Part shown: in pieces, positions 10,490 to 22,940 of the stretch | Position numbering within the stretch: the stretch's first letter is position 1 | Layout: each line of letters starts with the position of its first letter | Origin: Zonotrichia leucophrys gambelii | Lineage: Eukaryota; Chordata; Aves; Passeriformes; Passerellidae | Direction: 5' to 3' | NCBI RefSeq assembly: GCF_028769735.1 | Contig: NC_088170.1 | Span: forward strand, 48,021,585-48,085,584 | Length of the DNA stretch: 64,000 bases | Made by a program: the position numbers and the translations under genes | Notes under the pieces: generated by a model | The model's input: the letters and a program-made list of their open reading frames with translations, nothing else | Databases searched by the model: none | What the model was told of the DNA's origin: nothing

Positions 10490-12534
10490 GTTAAGTCCCA
10501 CCCTTGAGCTTCGGAATTCTGCTTGGGAGGGGGTCCTGTAGATGGCTTTGACAAGGTCAGGTGAAAGATGAGGTACATGACATGTAAATCTCAGTCTACA
10601 GAAAGCTGAAAGAACCATGATGACTGTCATAAAGCTGGATTATTTTAAATAGGATAAAAACTTGAAAATGCAGGACTGGTTGTTGACTGAAGGTGTCTCA
10701 TATTTGTTTTCTTAAAGTGACTACTGCAAAATAAGCTAAACAGCGAGTTAAAACCAGTTGTGGTGCTAGGTGCTGCATTTATGTGCCCAAGCTCCTGCAG
10801 GCTGCAGGCTTTAAGGCAGGGAGGACAGTTTACGTGGAGGTGCTGAGGAGGTGAGTAATACCAGCCTGCCTGCCTTTATTCCACCCACTGCCTCAACTGT
10901 TCAGGCAGTGTTTTTACAGACATAAAGTGTTTTTACAGACATAAAGTAGTTTCTAAGGCTCTGGAAAATTTGTGCTAATTGTTGTGGTGTAACGTGTGTC
11001 TGACTCTGGCTGACTTATTCTGTACAAACAGCAAAATTATCTTTATTTCCTGAAGGTTTGTCTCCTCCCCAGCTGTTATTAGATAGATCTCATGTCTGTC
11101 CGAGCATTTGTGTATACATGCAGACATAGCTTTGTTGTTTGTTTTGTATATGTAGAAACAAATTCAAGGTGTACATTGTTTTTTGTGTGTCCTTGCCCCC
11201 CAGTAGAGCTGATCTTTTCAGGAGTCTGTAACCATGGACGCTGATGAAACTTTTTTAAAATGTCCCTTTTGTTTCAATACGAATCTCATAAAAAAGAATA
11301 TGCATATTGCTTATTTTGGCATTTGGAATCTTTTATCATGATTTTTCAGGAAAGAAATCACTGCCTTCCTTTGATGCTTATGTGTGCCTTGATAAAAAAA
11401 TTGTATACAAGTTTGTTCCTTTATAAATCAAATCAATCAAATTCTAGTTCTGCTCATTCAGTTTATTCTTGAGCTGCTTTATATTCTTTCTCTGGACTGC
11501 CATTGATATTTTGTGTGTACACAACATCATTATTAAAAATGTATGTGTTTAAAACTGATCAGACAGTTCAAACAGACTCTTCAGCATCAGGAGCCTCTAG
11601 AAAGCATGTCTCCTTCATTGAGATTTTGTCCATGAGCTTATTTGGGAAATTTCAACTAGGTTGGTGCTTAAGTGCCTGGTCTTTGCATGGCTGTGTGTTA
11701 AATGCTAGGTCCCACCTTTGTGTTGCCATCCAGACAGACCAAAGATAAATTTTAAGTGATAAAAGATGAAAAGCAATATTGCAGGTAGGGTTTGCAGTAG
11801 GTTGCCAAGTGCTGAACGGGTCTCAAGGGTTTGTAATACCAGCTTTCCATCTGTTCTGCACTTACTGGATTGATTTTTTTGTGTGTGTGGCTTGTTGTAA
11901 ATGAACCACAAGGTAAAGAGACTTCTAATGAGGCATGCTAGGTACAAGCAATTGAAGTACTTAAAATTTTTCTCCGTAAAGTGTTCTCGTGAGGGCAGGC
12001 TCACGTGTGACCAGCTTTTATGACAGATATTCATAAATGAAATAAAACATTTTCTGGTGTCTTTCAAGGCAGCACCCTAACTCTAGAGAGATTTGAAAGA
12101 CAAAATACAAGAAAACAAATTTGTATGATTACCAGCAACTCACATTGAATTTCAAGGGCATAGGCATAGGTGTTCTCTTCTGGCAAGTCATCTCCTATGT
12201 CTCTTTTCAAGTCTTGTCTCCTCTTGCACTTAACATGGTATAAATATTTGGGAGTGCAATGACTTTTCAAGAATAGCTGCTTTGGTAGACAAGCCCTTGG
12301 CCCTTCCTTAGCTTAGTACATCTTCTAATGCTGAGCAGCAATGGCTAGGTCAGAAGAATTAGAAGGAGTTTGAATGTGGAATACTTTGTTGTGGAAATAC
12401 TTTTAATAGCCCAATTGTATTGTAACAGCTGCAGCTAAGAACAAGTAAGTGAATGTGAAATACTAGTGGGGCTTACTGTGTCTTTTTTAAATTAAAAATA
12501 ATTCTTCTTATGAAAGGAACAGGCAAATGCCTGA
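10490..12534. other. Unique non-coding DNA
   Basis: No gene was recognised. The longest frames are about 80-120 codons with no domain-like sequence. Apart from a 19-bp tandem duplication at 10.9 kb, I saw no repeat. Confidence 0.55.
10908..10945. repeat. 19-bp perfect tandem duplication
   Basis: GTGTTTTTACAGACATAAA occurs twice head to tail (10908-10926 and 10927-10945) with no mismatch. This points to a recent slippage or duplication event that may vary between individuals. Confidence 0.95.
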
Positions 12535-13620
12535 TTTATTGATGAATTTCCCAAGTATTTCTCTGTAAGTATTAGGTTTGAATGGCCAGGTTTTGGTAGC
12601 CAGAGGGCGACAGGGGTGGCTTCTTTGAGAAGCTGTCAGAACATTCCCATATGTCTGGCAGCCAATGCCAGCCAGCTCCAAGGTGGACCCACCACTCCAG
12701 GGTGGACCCACCACTGGCCAAGGCCAGGACAGTCAGAAATGGAGGTAATGCTTCTGTGGTAACAGATTTAAGAGAAAAATTAAAAAGGCTACTGCACAGA
12801 AGTAATTGTGGCTAGAGAACAGTGGGGTGAGAATATGAGGAGCAGCTCTGCAGACACCAAGGTCAGTGGAGAAGGAGGGCAGGAGCTGCCCCAGGTGCAG
12901 GAGCTGAGATTTCTCTGCAGACCATGGTGCAGGCCATGGTGAAGCAGCTCTGCCCCTGTAGCCCTTGGAGATCCATGGGAATACTCAGATCCACCTGCAG
13001 CCCATGGAGGAAACCCACATTGGAGCAGGTGGATGCCTGAGAGGAGGATGTGAACCTGTGGGAAATCTGCAGGACCAGGCTCCTGGAAGGGAGCTGCTGA
13101 CCCAGGAGGGAGGAACCTGCAGCAGGTTTCCTGATAGGGCTTGTGATGTTATGGGGGACCCACACTGGAGCAGGCTGTGCCTGAAGGATTGCACCGTGGG
13201 GAAGAGTGAGCCACAGTGGAGCAATGTGGGGAGGACTGCTGCCCTTGGGAGGACCCCTGGGATGGAGCAGGGGCAGGACTCCTCTCCCTGAATGGTGGCA
13301 GAAACAACAGGTGATGAACTGAACACTCCCATTCCCTGTCTGCCTGGGCCACTCTGGGGAGCAGGTAGAGCTGGGAAGGAGCAATGGGTGGGGGGAAGAT
13401 GTTTTTAAGGTTTATTTTATTTCTTAGTATTCTGCTCTGATTTTGGTAGTAATAAATTCCATTAATATCCCCAAGTTGAGTCTTTTTTGTCTGTGGTGGT
13501 ATTTGGTGAGTGATTTCTCCCACTCCGTAACTCATGAACCCTTGCTTATATTTTCCTGTTCTGTGGAGGGGAGTGATTTAGCAGCTTTGGTGAGTGCCTG
13601 GTGTCCAGCCAGGCACACCA
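12535..13620 (+). mobile_element. ERVL-type LTR-derived element, 5'-truncated
   Basis: The segment carries a chain of signatures I know from a bird endogenous retrovirus repeat of the ERVL class. In order: 'ggtttgaatggccaggtttt', 'aggggtggcttctttgagaa', 'ctccaaggtggaccca', a long 'cctgcagcccatggag' type purine-rich stretch, then 'gaagatgtttttaaggttta', 'taataaattccattaatatc', and the end 'gtgtccagccaggc'. The order and direction indicate the + strand. No gag, pol or env frame is present. The open frames over 12863-13535 are GC-rich accidents. The left edge is approximate and the expected TGTCCTGG-type start is missing. Confidence 0.75.
12682..12715. repeat. 19-bp-period duplication inside the LTR element
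   Basis: GGTGGACCCACCACT occurs at 12682-12696 and again at 12701-12715, separated by CCAG. As I remember the family, related elements carry this motif once, so this looks like a local duplication in this copy. Confidence 0.9.
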
Positions 13621-15007
13621 GCACCCTGGAAACCAAGGGTTCTTATGTGTTCTTGATATTTCTGAGAGTTTTGTATGTGCAACTAAGCTGTGCTCCAGAA
13701 ACTACAGAACATAAAAACCTCTGTGGTGAAGTCACTCAGCATTTCTGGTGTTGCTTTAGGGGAGGTGTGGACAGATTGCTGTTTTTTATGGGGGTTGTGC
13801 ATTTTTTTTTCTTAAGAATAGGTAATACCAGATGCCGATTCAGCAAACAATGGAAAATAACTTTCACTGAGCAGGTGGCAGTTATGATCTGCCCCTCCTT
13901 CATTTCTGGCTTACTTTCTCATGTGAGTTTGCTACTTGGCTTGCATTTTTACACACTTATAGATAGTCTTACTATAATTCCAGTTTTGAATTTTCATAGT
14001 TTTTGACTTCAGCAGCATCTTACCATACTGACTGCTGCAAGTAAATGATGTGTTTAGTGAATTCCTGTCTTGTACAGTTCTGTTTGTCCCTTATCTTGTT
14101 GAATGGCTGCTTTTTTGCAATTCTGCTTCTTTATTTTACAGACACTTGCAGTATCCTTTCTCTTTTAACTCTTATGTGACATAAGCAATACTGATTTTTT
14201 AAAAATCTTACCATTTGTATTAACATGGTTACATCTCCCTCCACAGTCATGGTTTTGGATAGGTGACAGTACTCATAAGGTATGAGTGAACTACAATACA
14301 TAAAATAGATTACTTATTTCATATTCCTTGCCATTCCTAATACCACATTTTGGTTGGTTAGTGAACCTTAAAAGGTTTATTTTTCTGCCTCTGTCTGCAG
14401 CTGTTCATGGAGGGAGAGAATTCTGTTGAGCTGTGTACAGCAGGGCTTAGATTTTGTGCTCAGTCTGTTGCTCTGTATGAGGAGAGAAGAAAATGCTGTC
14501 GTTGTGTTTTAAATTTAGTAACTTCTGGTAATTTTGATGATTACTAAGATGCCTTTTCCGATTATAAATAAACCACATTGTTTAAAATATTTTTGACTAG
14601 ACTGAATTATGTCCCAAAATTGGAACAGGCTGAGGAGAGTTTGGGAAAGAAATTACCATCAAGTTTTTGCATTCTTAACCGTAAATGGAAACAGAAGGGC
14701 ATTGACTGACCAGAAGCTTGAATTCTATAGCTCCTCTGGCTAATGTAAAACATTATATATTAAAAATCCTGTCAGATTTAGTTTTTCATGCCTTCGAGGT
14801 TCTCTTGGAGGTCTGTAGGTAGTGGAAGGTGGCAAGCCCTGCCATCTGAACCGCATTTGGCAATCTGGGGAGCAGTAAAAGGTGGATATGAGTAGGTATT
14901 GGTGTCCTCTGGGACAAGCAGAAGAGGAAATCCAACATCACTTACACTGGGAGACCAAGGCCAAGCTGGCAGACACTTGAGGATAACCATGGGCTGTTGC
15001 AAAGACA
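13621..15007. other. Non-coding DNA between repeats
   Basis: Nothing gene-like was recognised. An open frame runs from the LTR tail through 14006 on the + strand, but it begins in repeat DNA and shows no domain, so it is not called. Confidence 0.55.
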
Positions 15008-15088
15008 ATTTGAGGAGCTCAGGAGCTGGACTTTGATGATCCTTGGCCATCCCTTCCAACCAAAGATATTCTATGACTCTATGATTTC
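15008..15088 (+). mobile_element. CR1 LINE fragment (3' end)
   Basis: 'ggactttgatgatccttggc', 'cccttccaac' and the terminal 'attctatgactctatgat' are the hallmark 3' end of avian CR1 retrotransposons, here on the + strand. CR1 ends in this octamer-like repeat rather than poly(A). Only the last 80 bp or so are clear. Upstream sequence from about 14.8 kb may be a more diverged part of the same copy. Confidence 0.85.
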
Positions 15089-15595
15089 AAGTCATTGAAA
15101 GCAAAGTCTGAGGAATTCAATGTCTTCCTTGCTCAAACTCCTAGGCAAAGGCTGCAAAGTTTGATGAGGAGCTAGGTGGTGAACTAAGAAGGAGAGATTT
15201 CTTGGCAAAAAACCTAAATTTGGTCATTGCTTTTGTATCTGTCAGAATCTATTTACTTCTATGAACTCAACTATCTGAACAGCTTACTTAAATTGCTTCA
15301 GAATCTTGCTTCTTTTCATGTAGTTTTGTCAAGATTTTTGAAATTTGGAGATAGCATGTGGCACAGAGGAAGGTCATTGAGTTGAAGTTAGTGATGTAGC
15401 TGAACAGGAGCAAACCAGTGGTTCGATGTTCTGGGGTGTATCTTTGCCTTCCAAGAGCCTGGTTTCTTTTCTCCATGTACCACGTGTCATCTGTCATTGT
15501 GTGCATGCTACGGGAGTTTTAACATCCGTGAGATGGAAATGAAACTCCTTCCAATGTCTGATCAATAAACATGATGGATTTGGGTGTCACTTCTG
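15089..15595. other. Non-coding spacer between two CR1 copies
   Basis: No gene or repeat was recognised. It separates two CR1 fragments of the same direction that end at different points, so they are independent insertions rather than one interrupted copy. Confidence 0.5.
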
Positions 15596-15962
15596 ATGTC
15601 TCCTTCTGGGGCCAGAACACCTGTCCTATGAGGAAAGGCTGAAAAGGCAGGGGTTGTTTAACCTGGAGAAGTCTCCAGGGGGACCTCATGAAGGGGGCTT
15701 ATAGGAAAGATGGGGACAGACTTTTGACCATGGCATGTAGTGACAGGAGAAGGGGCAGTGGTTTTAACTTGAAAGATGGTAAGTTTACTTTGAGTATAAG
15801 GATGACATTTTTGCCGTGTGGAAGGTACTGGAACAAGGCTGCCCATAGAAGGTGTGGATTCCCCATCCTTGTAAGTGTCCTGGGCCATGTTGGATGGGCT
15901 TTTGAGCAACATGATTTAGTGGAAAGGGGTCCCTGCCCATGGCAAGGTGGTGGACTCCTTGA
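15596..15962 (+). mobile_element. CR1 LINE fragment
   Basis: The series 'ctgaaaaggcaggggttgtt', 'acctggagaagtctcc', 'gacaggagaaggggcagtgg', 'tactggaacaaggctgccca', 'ggccatgttggatgggcttt' and 'ggggtccctgcccatggca' follows the 3' untranslated half of avian CR1 on the + strand. The copy lacks the final 'cccttccaac...attctatg' end, so it is 3'-truncated as well as 5'-truncated, or interrupted. It carries no intact reverse transcriptase frame. Confidence 0.9.
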
Positions 15963-16152
15963 AAAATCTTCACAAATAGGGTACCAAGGTGTTTTACGCT
16001 TTATTATCCAAATAATTGTGCATATTTAATGTTGTAAAGTTATACACAGGAATGTTTCACCCATAACAATATGTTAACTGTGTGTTGTGGTTTGACTAAT
16101 TTGTATGATGTAGACACTTGATGAATTTTTCCATTACTCATTTTCTCTAAAG
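15963..16152. other. Non-coding spacer
   Basis: AT-rich sequence without recognised content between the CR1 copy and a long perfect hairpin. Confidence 0.5.
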
Positions 16153-16192
16153 CCATAAAAGAAGTATGCAATACTTGCTACTTCTTTTATGG
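16153..16192. repeat. Perfect inverted repeat: 14-bp stem, 12-nt loop
   Basis: CCATAAAAGAAGTA (16153-16166) is exactly complementary to TACTTCTTTTATGG (16179-16192). Three more pairs (GCA with TGC) can form inside the loop after a bulge, giving about 17 bp. A perfect 14-bp stem at this spacing is not expected by chance in 64 kb. It resembles a short RNA hairpin or a template-switch inversion, but is shorter than a typical pre-miRNA. Confidence 0.95.
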
Positions 16193-17416
16193 ACTCAGAA
16201 GAGTTCATAATCTTGGAAGAGATTTCAAACAGTAGGTGTGTTTGAAAAATCCTGCTTCTCTATCTCAAATTAGTACATAGGGATTTATTTTAGGTTAACA
16301 GGTTTCTACTAGGTTTTTGTCTTCTTTATACTTTCTGTGCTTGATCTTAAAAGTTTTAAATCTTCAGCATTAAAGAGAAGCAGAAACCTAAGGAATCACT
16401 GTAACTTTTTTGTTATTTGCAAATAAGTGAGGATCTCAGGAGCTTTTAGATGTATTTGTAACCATATGTGATACATCCTCCTATGAAGTTATGATCCATC
16501 TGCTGTATGAAAACCATTGATAGTTGTAATGGTGTTCTGATTCACACCATTTCTGTCTCAGCACAGATGTAATACTTCGTGGGCAGCCAGGACCAGAGAT
16601 TTTCTGGCACAGCAAACCAGCAGTTGTTTTCTGCCAGGGAGACCCAGGACTTTAGAATGTGTCCTTGTGCAGTGAGGTGGAAGCCAGCCATGCTTATGAG
16701 CCAAGTTGGAATTCTGCTCTATGAACTGTATGAACAGTAAGAGAAGTAGGAGATCCATACAGATTAGATCTTTCATCCAAAAATGACAAGAGGCAAGAGG
16801 ACTGCTGGGCTTTGGGGTTTTGGGTGAACCCAAGGCTCTTGGATGGGATGAGTTCCACCTTGTAGGGTGTGTTGGATTTATGTTGTTTTTCAAGGTAAGA
16901 CATTTGTGACTAGAAATGTTCTGTTTAGCCAGTTCCCTTGGATAGATTGCTCCATGTCAGTACAAGTTGGTTGGTGGCACATCCATACTCCTTCTCTGGG
17001 AGACATCTGCCTTAAATACATAGGGCTGCAGGAAACTTGTTTTTCAGCTCTGGGTCTGAAAACACTGGACTCTGGCAGGAATATGAGGTGAGAGCTTGTT
17101 CATCAGTGATTACAGATACGTTTTCTGAATTAATCTAATTGAAAAAGTAACCGTGGAGGTAGAATTGTTTTTCTTGTTTAAACTGCCATGGAATGTAGGT
17201 ATCCTTGGGAGCTCTGTGGCCATGGAGATGAATGTCCTTCTCTCAGCAGGTACTCAAAAAGGCTGTGGTCTGTGGATGTGTAAGGTCTACCCAAAGGCTT
17301 GGATCCTCTTTGTTGCAAATACTGTCACATGTGCTGTAATTTCTAATCCTGTTCTTTCCACTCAGCAACTGCAGTGCTAGCAGGACAAGCAAAGCTGTAG
17401 CTTTTGGGCATCAGAC
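16193..17416. other. Unique non-coding DNA
   Basis: No gene, LINE or LTR was recognised. Open frames are below 115 codons and look random. Confidence 0.5.
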
Positions 17417-17788
17417 TGTCCTGGTTCTGGCCAGGATTAATTTTTGGCAGTAGTTGGGATTGGCCAGGCCCAAATGTTTGGCAGTAGTTGGGATTGACCA
17501 GGCCCAAATGTTATTCAGCACCATCTCATGAGACTGCCAGGGGCAGGAGAAAGGGAATCAGTTTCTCTTTACGAGAAAAGGGGTTACTTTCTGTCCAGAA
17601 AAGGTAAGGAGGTGTAAGTTGTTTCTTAGTCTTATGCCTTTTGTTACTAATATTGCTGCTGTTTCTGTTGTTTATTAATTTCATTCCTCTTTCCAGTAAT
17701 TTTGTTTTTTTATCTTGAACCATGATCTTTGCCTTTAGTTCTTCCAGTTGAAGGTGTGAGAGGCAGCTTGGTTTTAGCTGGGCAACTA
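17417..17788 (+). mobile_element. Solo LTR fragment, avian ERVL type
   Basis: It begins with TGTCCTGGTTCTGGCCAGGA, the usual start of this bird LTR group. It continues with 'ggccaggcccaaatg', 'ccaggggcaggagaaaggga', 'cgagaaaaggggttactttc' and 'aaaggtaaggaggtg', then ends through 'ttaatttcattcctctttcc' and 'cttgaaccatgatctttgcc'. No internal retroviral sequence is attached, so it is a solo LTR. The right edge is approximate and I could not identify a target-site duplication. Confidence 0.7.
17443..17510 (+). repeat. 34-bp tandem duplication inside the LTR
   Basis: A 34-bp unit starting TTTGGCAGTAGTTGGGATTG at 17443-17476 is repeated immediately at 17477-17510 with one G-to-A difference (GGCC to GACC). 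It adds a second copy of a possible U3 segment, a common kind of variation in LTR regulatory regions. Confidence 0.95.
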
Positions 17789-20433
17789 AGTTGGAGAATA
17801 TAATTTCTAAGCCATGATGTTGACATGTTCCATGATTCTGCACATGTTGCCTCTGTTAGGCAAATTTTAGAAAACTGTGTCCTTTTAACTGCCTTTAACC
17901 TCTTAATGGAGTTGAGAGAAAATGCTTAATAGAGGTCAGACCATTTTATGTTTTGACTGCCACTTAGTTTTTAAATTCCATAGGGCATTATCTTGTTACA
18001 TTTTTGCCTGAATGGTCTGATCGGCTCACAGTGATGTCAACAGCAACATGAATTAAAAATATGTGTTCGTGTTTGGACATGAATTCTTGGTTTCTGCTAA
18101 GTTGTATGTATTTTGGAATAATTTTGTAGGAGACATAGCAACATTTCACATACAGCCCATTCCTACTTGGTTTAGTAGAAAGAACCTAAAAATAAAAAGT
18201 CATAACAGTAAGCAAAGTCAAAGTAATAATTCAACTAGAGGAAAGAAGTGCAGCAATTAAATGAAACTTTATTTGTAGTAATTTGCAACTTATTTTTTTC
18301 CCCAGCTGTGCACAGTGAGATACATTAAGTCAATGCAGTATCTCATTTTCTACAAAATCACTAAGTGCAATGAAGATTTTCATCTGCTTTTTTGGCAGGA
18401 GCACTTTTGTACCAAATTGTAATGCAATAATCAGGGAACCAAGGAATATTTCCTGAAATTGCCTGCCCAGATTCTTGGTCTAGGTCCATGGACTTGGCAT
18501 TTATGAAAACTTAATTTGCAAAACCTTACAATTTGAACCTGACACTTCAGAGCTGACATATATTCTCCCTTACCGCTGACACAAAATATATCTTTATTTA
18601 TCAGTGCTATGTGGAAAAAGAAGGAGAACAAACTAGTTTGGTAGAAGCACCAGTCATTTAACCTCATTTTCTGTGCATGTTTGATGTGCTTTTAAGAACA
18701 GGAAATGATGGTATAGGAGACCTTATCACTCATCTGAGATAAAAAAACCTCTTTACCATAACAGGCCAGTTGCCATGAATGAGAATTTGTTTCAGAAATT
18801 TGTTTTAGACCTATAATACCTCCTAATAAATATTAAACTTTACTTATTTCACAGCTTAGGTCTGTCATGCTCCTAACATGGACAACACAATTTAAGCATT
18901 CATTTCAGTAGCTGATCAGCTATGTCACACTGAAATAAGTTGTGCCTTCCAGACAGATCTCCAGCTGATGACTAGTGCTAATGCAAATAATCAGTCTCAG
19001 TATCTAAGTTTTTATTACAGCAGTTTTTTACTATTGTTGAGATTTGAAATGAAAACCTGTGGACACTTGCTGGTAGAAACCTGTTGGTTTTTATTCTGTT
19101 GGTGTTGTGAATAATATTTCCTGTGAAGGGGTTGAAATATTATGGAAATGATGACTAAGAACATTTGTTTTCAAATATATTACACTGCATTCTTAGCTGT
19201 GGATTTAAAAATAAATTGTCTACTGAGGAAAATATGTTGGGCATGTTCCAATTTCACAACAAAAAAAGCAGGGGTGGGGTTATATACTTTGTACTTGTGC
19301 TGAAAAGGAAAAGTGCAGGGATACTGGGTACAGGCATTTCATGGAGACCAAAGAAGTCCAGCTGCACATCTTGCATAAGGGAAAAGCTTAAAAGACTTTT
19401 TCAGTATTTCTTAAAGTCGATGCAATTCTCAATATAATCAGAAAAGGAGAGTTAACAGATGAAATGACAAGAACTCCACGACCAGATCAATTCTCATTTC
19501 AATGTAGTGGTTTTCTTTTTCTTCTGATGTGGCTCATTTGAGTCTTATTTATTTTGTAATCAGGTTTTGATATAGAGATTTGAGTTTGTCTAGGGGTAAA
19601 ACGCCATAATTTGGTATGTTCCATATCAAATGAAACACGGGAAGAAACTCTTGTGAGTGTTGCAGGAGATGCTTTAGTACTTTAAGCTTCTAGCCTTTGG
19701 ATATCATCGTTCAGCCTCTGGTTTTAATCCCAGATTTTCATGGTTTGTGTGATTTAAACAGGCATGAACACAAGACCTCTCTGTTCTCCACAGCATTCTC
19801 TTGAATATCAGCAATAAAAGACTTTGCTAACAAATGATGTGCATGTGGGTCAGTGTTGGACTGTTTAATGTCTCCAAAATGAGGATGTTCTCAATTTCCT
19901 TCTGTATCATCATGCATCAATATCCTATTTGCAGAAGCGATGTGACTTTAAAGAAAAGTCAATGGTACTTAAATAAAGAAGTTCCTGAATAACTTTTGAA
20001 AAATGTGCTTGGATTTCTAAACATTTCAATGACACAGCTGAACCAATATTCAAATAAAAACATGCAGATAAGACATGAAATGCTTTTGAAACAGTCATAA
20101 TGGGGAAATTAACAATCATGAAAGGATAACTGAAAGAAAAATGTGTGTACTCCATGCAGAGCACATGGCATAGCTGGTTTTGATACCATTGGATACTACT
20201 TCTTTTCAGGCTGTAATTTCTGTCTGCAGTGCATTTTTTTTCTCAATAAAAATCTAGTGGCAGTAGGTAGAGTGAAACAAAGGTATGTCTAAAGGTCCTG
20301 GCTAAATGAAAAGATCTTCAAGCGGTGCTTTGGATTTTCTGAATACCCAAAAAAACCACCATGAAACAATTCAAGAAAACACCATGTGCCTTTGGGAAGT
20401 GAGTTAGGCTCAGCTGGTTTGCCAGTCCTGGTG

Positions 20434-20457
20434 GCTGCATCCTGGGACGGATGCAGC
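20434..20457. repeat. 9-bp stem hairpin, 6-nt loop
   Basis: GCTGCATCC pairs perfectly with GGATGCAGC around TGGGAC. It is compact and GC-rich for this region. One or two such stems are expected by chance. Confidence 0.85.
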
Positions 20458-22917
20458 TTCACATCCACGATCTCTGCCTTGCCTGGCTCCTGGTCTGTTG
20501 AATTGGCCAAAGCAGTGGGAAGAAGGTTTTATCAAGGGCTGGCCTACAGTGATTTGAGCTAAAAAAGATAGATTGGATGCAACTGGTCCTGAAATAGGGT
20601 CCAGTCTCCGGTCTGTCTTAGCCCAGGCTAATGCCCTGCCAGGAGCTCTGAGGGGTCCTCCTCATGTCTCCTGGTTTGCAAGTCTGTCTGGGCTTCCTTG
20701 GCAAAGTGTTGCTGAAGTTCATGCACTTTCATGAAATATGTTGATGCAGTTGAAAATGCTGCCAGCAGAAAAATCCCTTTTTGCTCTTCTAGGGAGATTG
20801 TGAATAGGAGGCTACTGAGAGATATTTATTAGAATTAGTCTTATAAAGCTGTCATAGTGTAATTTATGCTTTCCTGTCTGTGCAGACTACAGCTTTCCTG
20901 CTATAAAGATTGTGAGAAGACAGAGAGTGGTCCCAGACTGAAAAAAAACCAAGAGTGTCTGTGAAATCTTGTACTCATATGAATGCTGAGAAAGATGACT
21001 TGAAAAATACATAGGAAGAAAAATAACAGTGACTATCACACATAAGAATAGTGTAGTTCTTAAGAGGATGTAAGCTTTGACACATACTAGGGAAGCGTAG
21101 GAAAAAAAGAAAGGAAGAACCCTGGAAAAATATTTGGAAATATTTGTTTATTTTTTTTTAAAGCAGTGATGTTTGCAATGTTGTCTGCCTGGCCATCACC
21201 ATATTCCCTTCCCACAGACAGATCTGTCAGACTGTAGAGGCAAAAAAACCCTTCGAATTCTTTTTCAGTGTTTCTTTTTCTTCTTTTTCTTACTTCTTTA
21301 TTTATTTTCGTTTTTTTAAATTTTGTTTTAATCATATACATCCATAAATTTCAGACACTTTTTTTTTATCTGATGCTTGGGGGTTTCTGTCCTTTTTCCT
21401 TTTTATTAAGATTAGTCTCCATTCTTCATTTGAGTTCTTGCCACTGTGCTGGCCATGTGGGTAACAGGTATAAAATCTGCTGTACTGTAGTGCAGCCAAA
21501 GGAGCATTGCACTTCACCATTTCAGCTCAGAGTTTGTTGAGGTTGAAGTTGAATGTGTTCTTCCATCTGCTGGAACCCCAGGGCTGTTACAATGCAATAT
21601 TGTTCCTGACACAGAGCGATGAATGTGATCTTTACTGTGGGAAAATTCCTCTGCCAGCCATGGGGAGCAGAGGAGGTTTGTTGTTGATGCTCTCCTCGGT
21701 CACAGGATGTGGCTCAGGCAGCTGTGGCTGCACACAGAGGGATGGCTGATGCTCACTGCCATATTACTCTGTTAACCTTCTGCCATCTCTTGACATTCTT
21801 TTGTGCTCACACCTCAGCCTGTCTCTCCCCTGCAGTGCACTTTGATTACCAGGTCTCTGGCTCTTCAGCAGAGCCTGTTCCCTGAAGCTCTCCACTGCAG
21901 TCTCATGAAGATTTTAGATTAAATGGTGTTGCAAATTCAAGTACATCCCTATAGCAGGGAAAACCTTTGCTGACCTGGGAAATGAACCCAGTCTGCTTTG
22001 TGGATTGCTGCCACACAGCAGTACGGCAGTGTTTAATTTGGGTTCTTCAGTATTTGCTGGAAAGGGCTCTGTATTGCAACTGCTGTGATGGCACTAGACA
22101 GTCTCTTTCATTAGCCTGTTATTTCTCAGGCAAGACCTTTGCTGTCCATTGGGTCCTGTGAAGACCCCCTGGGTTTTGATAAGAACAATGCATATATGCT
22201 TGGTTTAGCTCCCTGTGAGAGTAAAATCAGGGATTTGAAAAAAATGGGATAGCCAAGTCCATGCTGGAATGGTGAAGGTGAGCTGCAAGGCATGCAAGGA
22301 GGCTCATAATGTGAGAATTTTGTGGGGGTAGAACGAGTGATAGTGATGATGAAGATCTCTGGACCCCATCTGCGTGGAGGCTTGTGTCCCCATTCCTCAA
22401 GTGGCCACTATTTCCTTGTCCCTTCACTATTTCTCTTAGAAGGAGACTGTGTCTGGATTAGAAGTGAGGAGTAGGAGCACAGAGAGGAAGAGGCTTGTGC
22501 AAGGTTTCAGTCATGGCTGTGTTAAAAGGTAAGTGCATGCCTCAAGGGAGAGCTAATATTTACTACTGCAGAAACACATCTGAGTACTGTGTAGAGAGCA
22601 CAGATTTGAAATTTGACAACGCAGATCCTTCTGGCAGGGTCTGAAGCTTTTAAATAGAGACTGCGCTGGGGCTCTTGGGAAGCTGTTCCCTAGGGGAAGG
22701 GTCTGGAGGTGGGGGATGCACTGGGAGACTCACTGCACTCTGCTGTCAGCACTTCCTAATCAGTTATGCAAGTTATAAAAAGGCAGCTTGAGAGTTGTGG
22801 GATAGAAGTGGAAAAAGAAATGGTTTCTCTTTGAGTGTAGGGGGAAGTAGGGAGACTTCAAAAGGGCAGAAGCCTTCTTAAGGTCCTGCTGGCATCTTGA
22901 AGACAGTAAACTCTATG

Positions 22918-22940
22918 CAACAAACAAACAAACAAACAAA
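22918..22940. repeat. (CAAA)n microsatellite
   Basis: About five uninterrupted CAAA units are followed by an A-rich tail. It is a simple sequence repeat, probably length-variable. Confidence 0.9.

Noticed and set aside
12863..13535. Overlapping minus- and plus-strand frames of 108-173 codons
   Set aside because: They lie in the GC-rich, stop-poor part of the LTR element. Openness on both strands reflects composition.
13443..14006. 187-codon plus-strand open frame
   Set aside because: It starts inside the tail of the ERVL-type LTR and reads on into unrelated unique DNA. It has no domain and no splice context.
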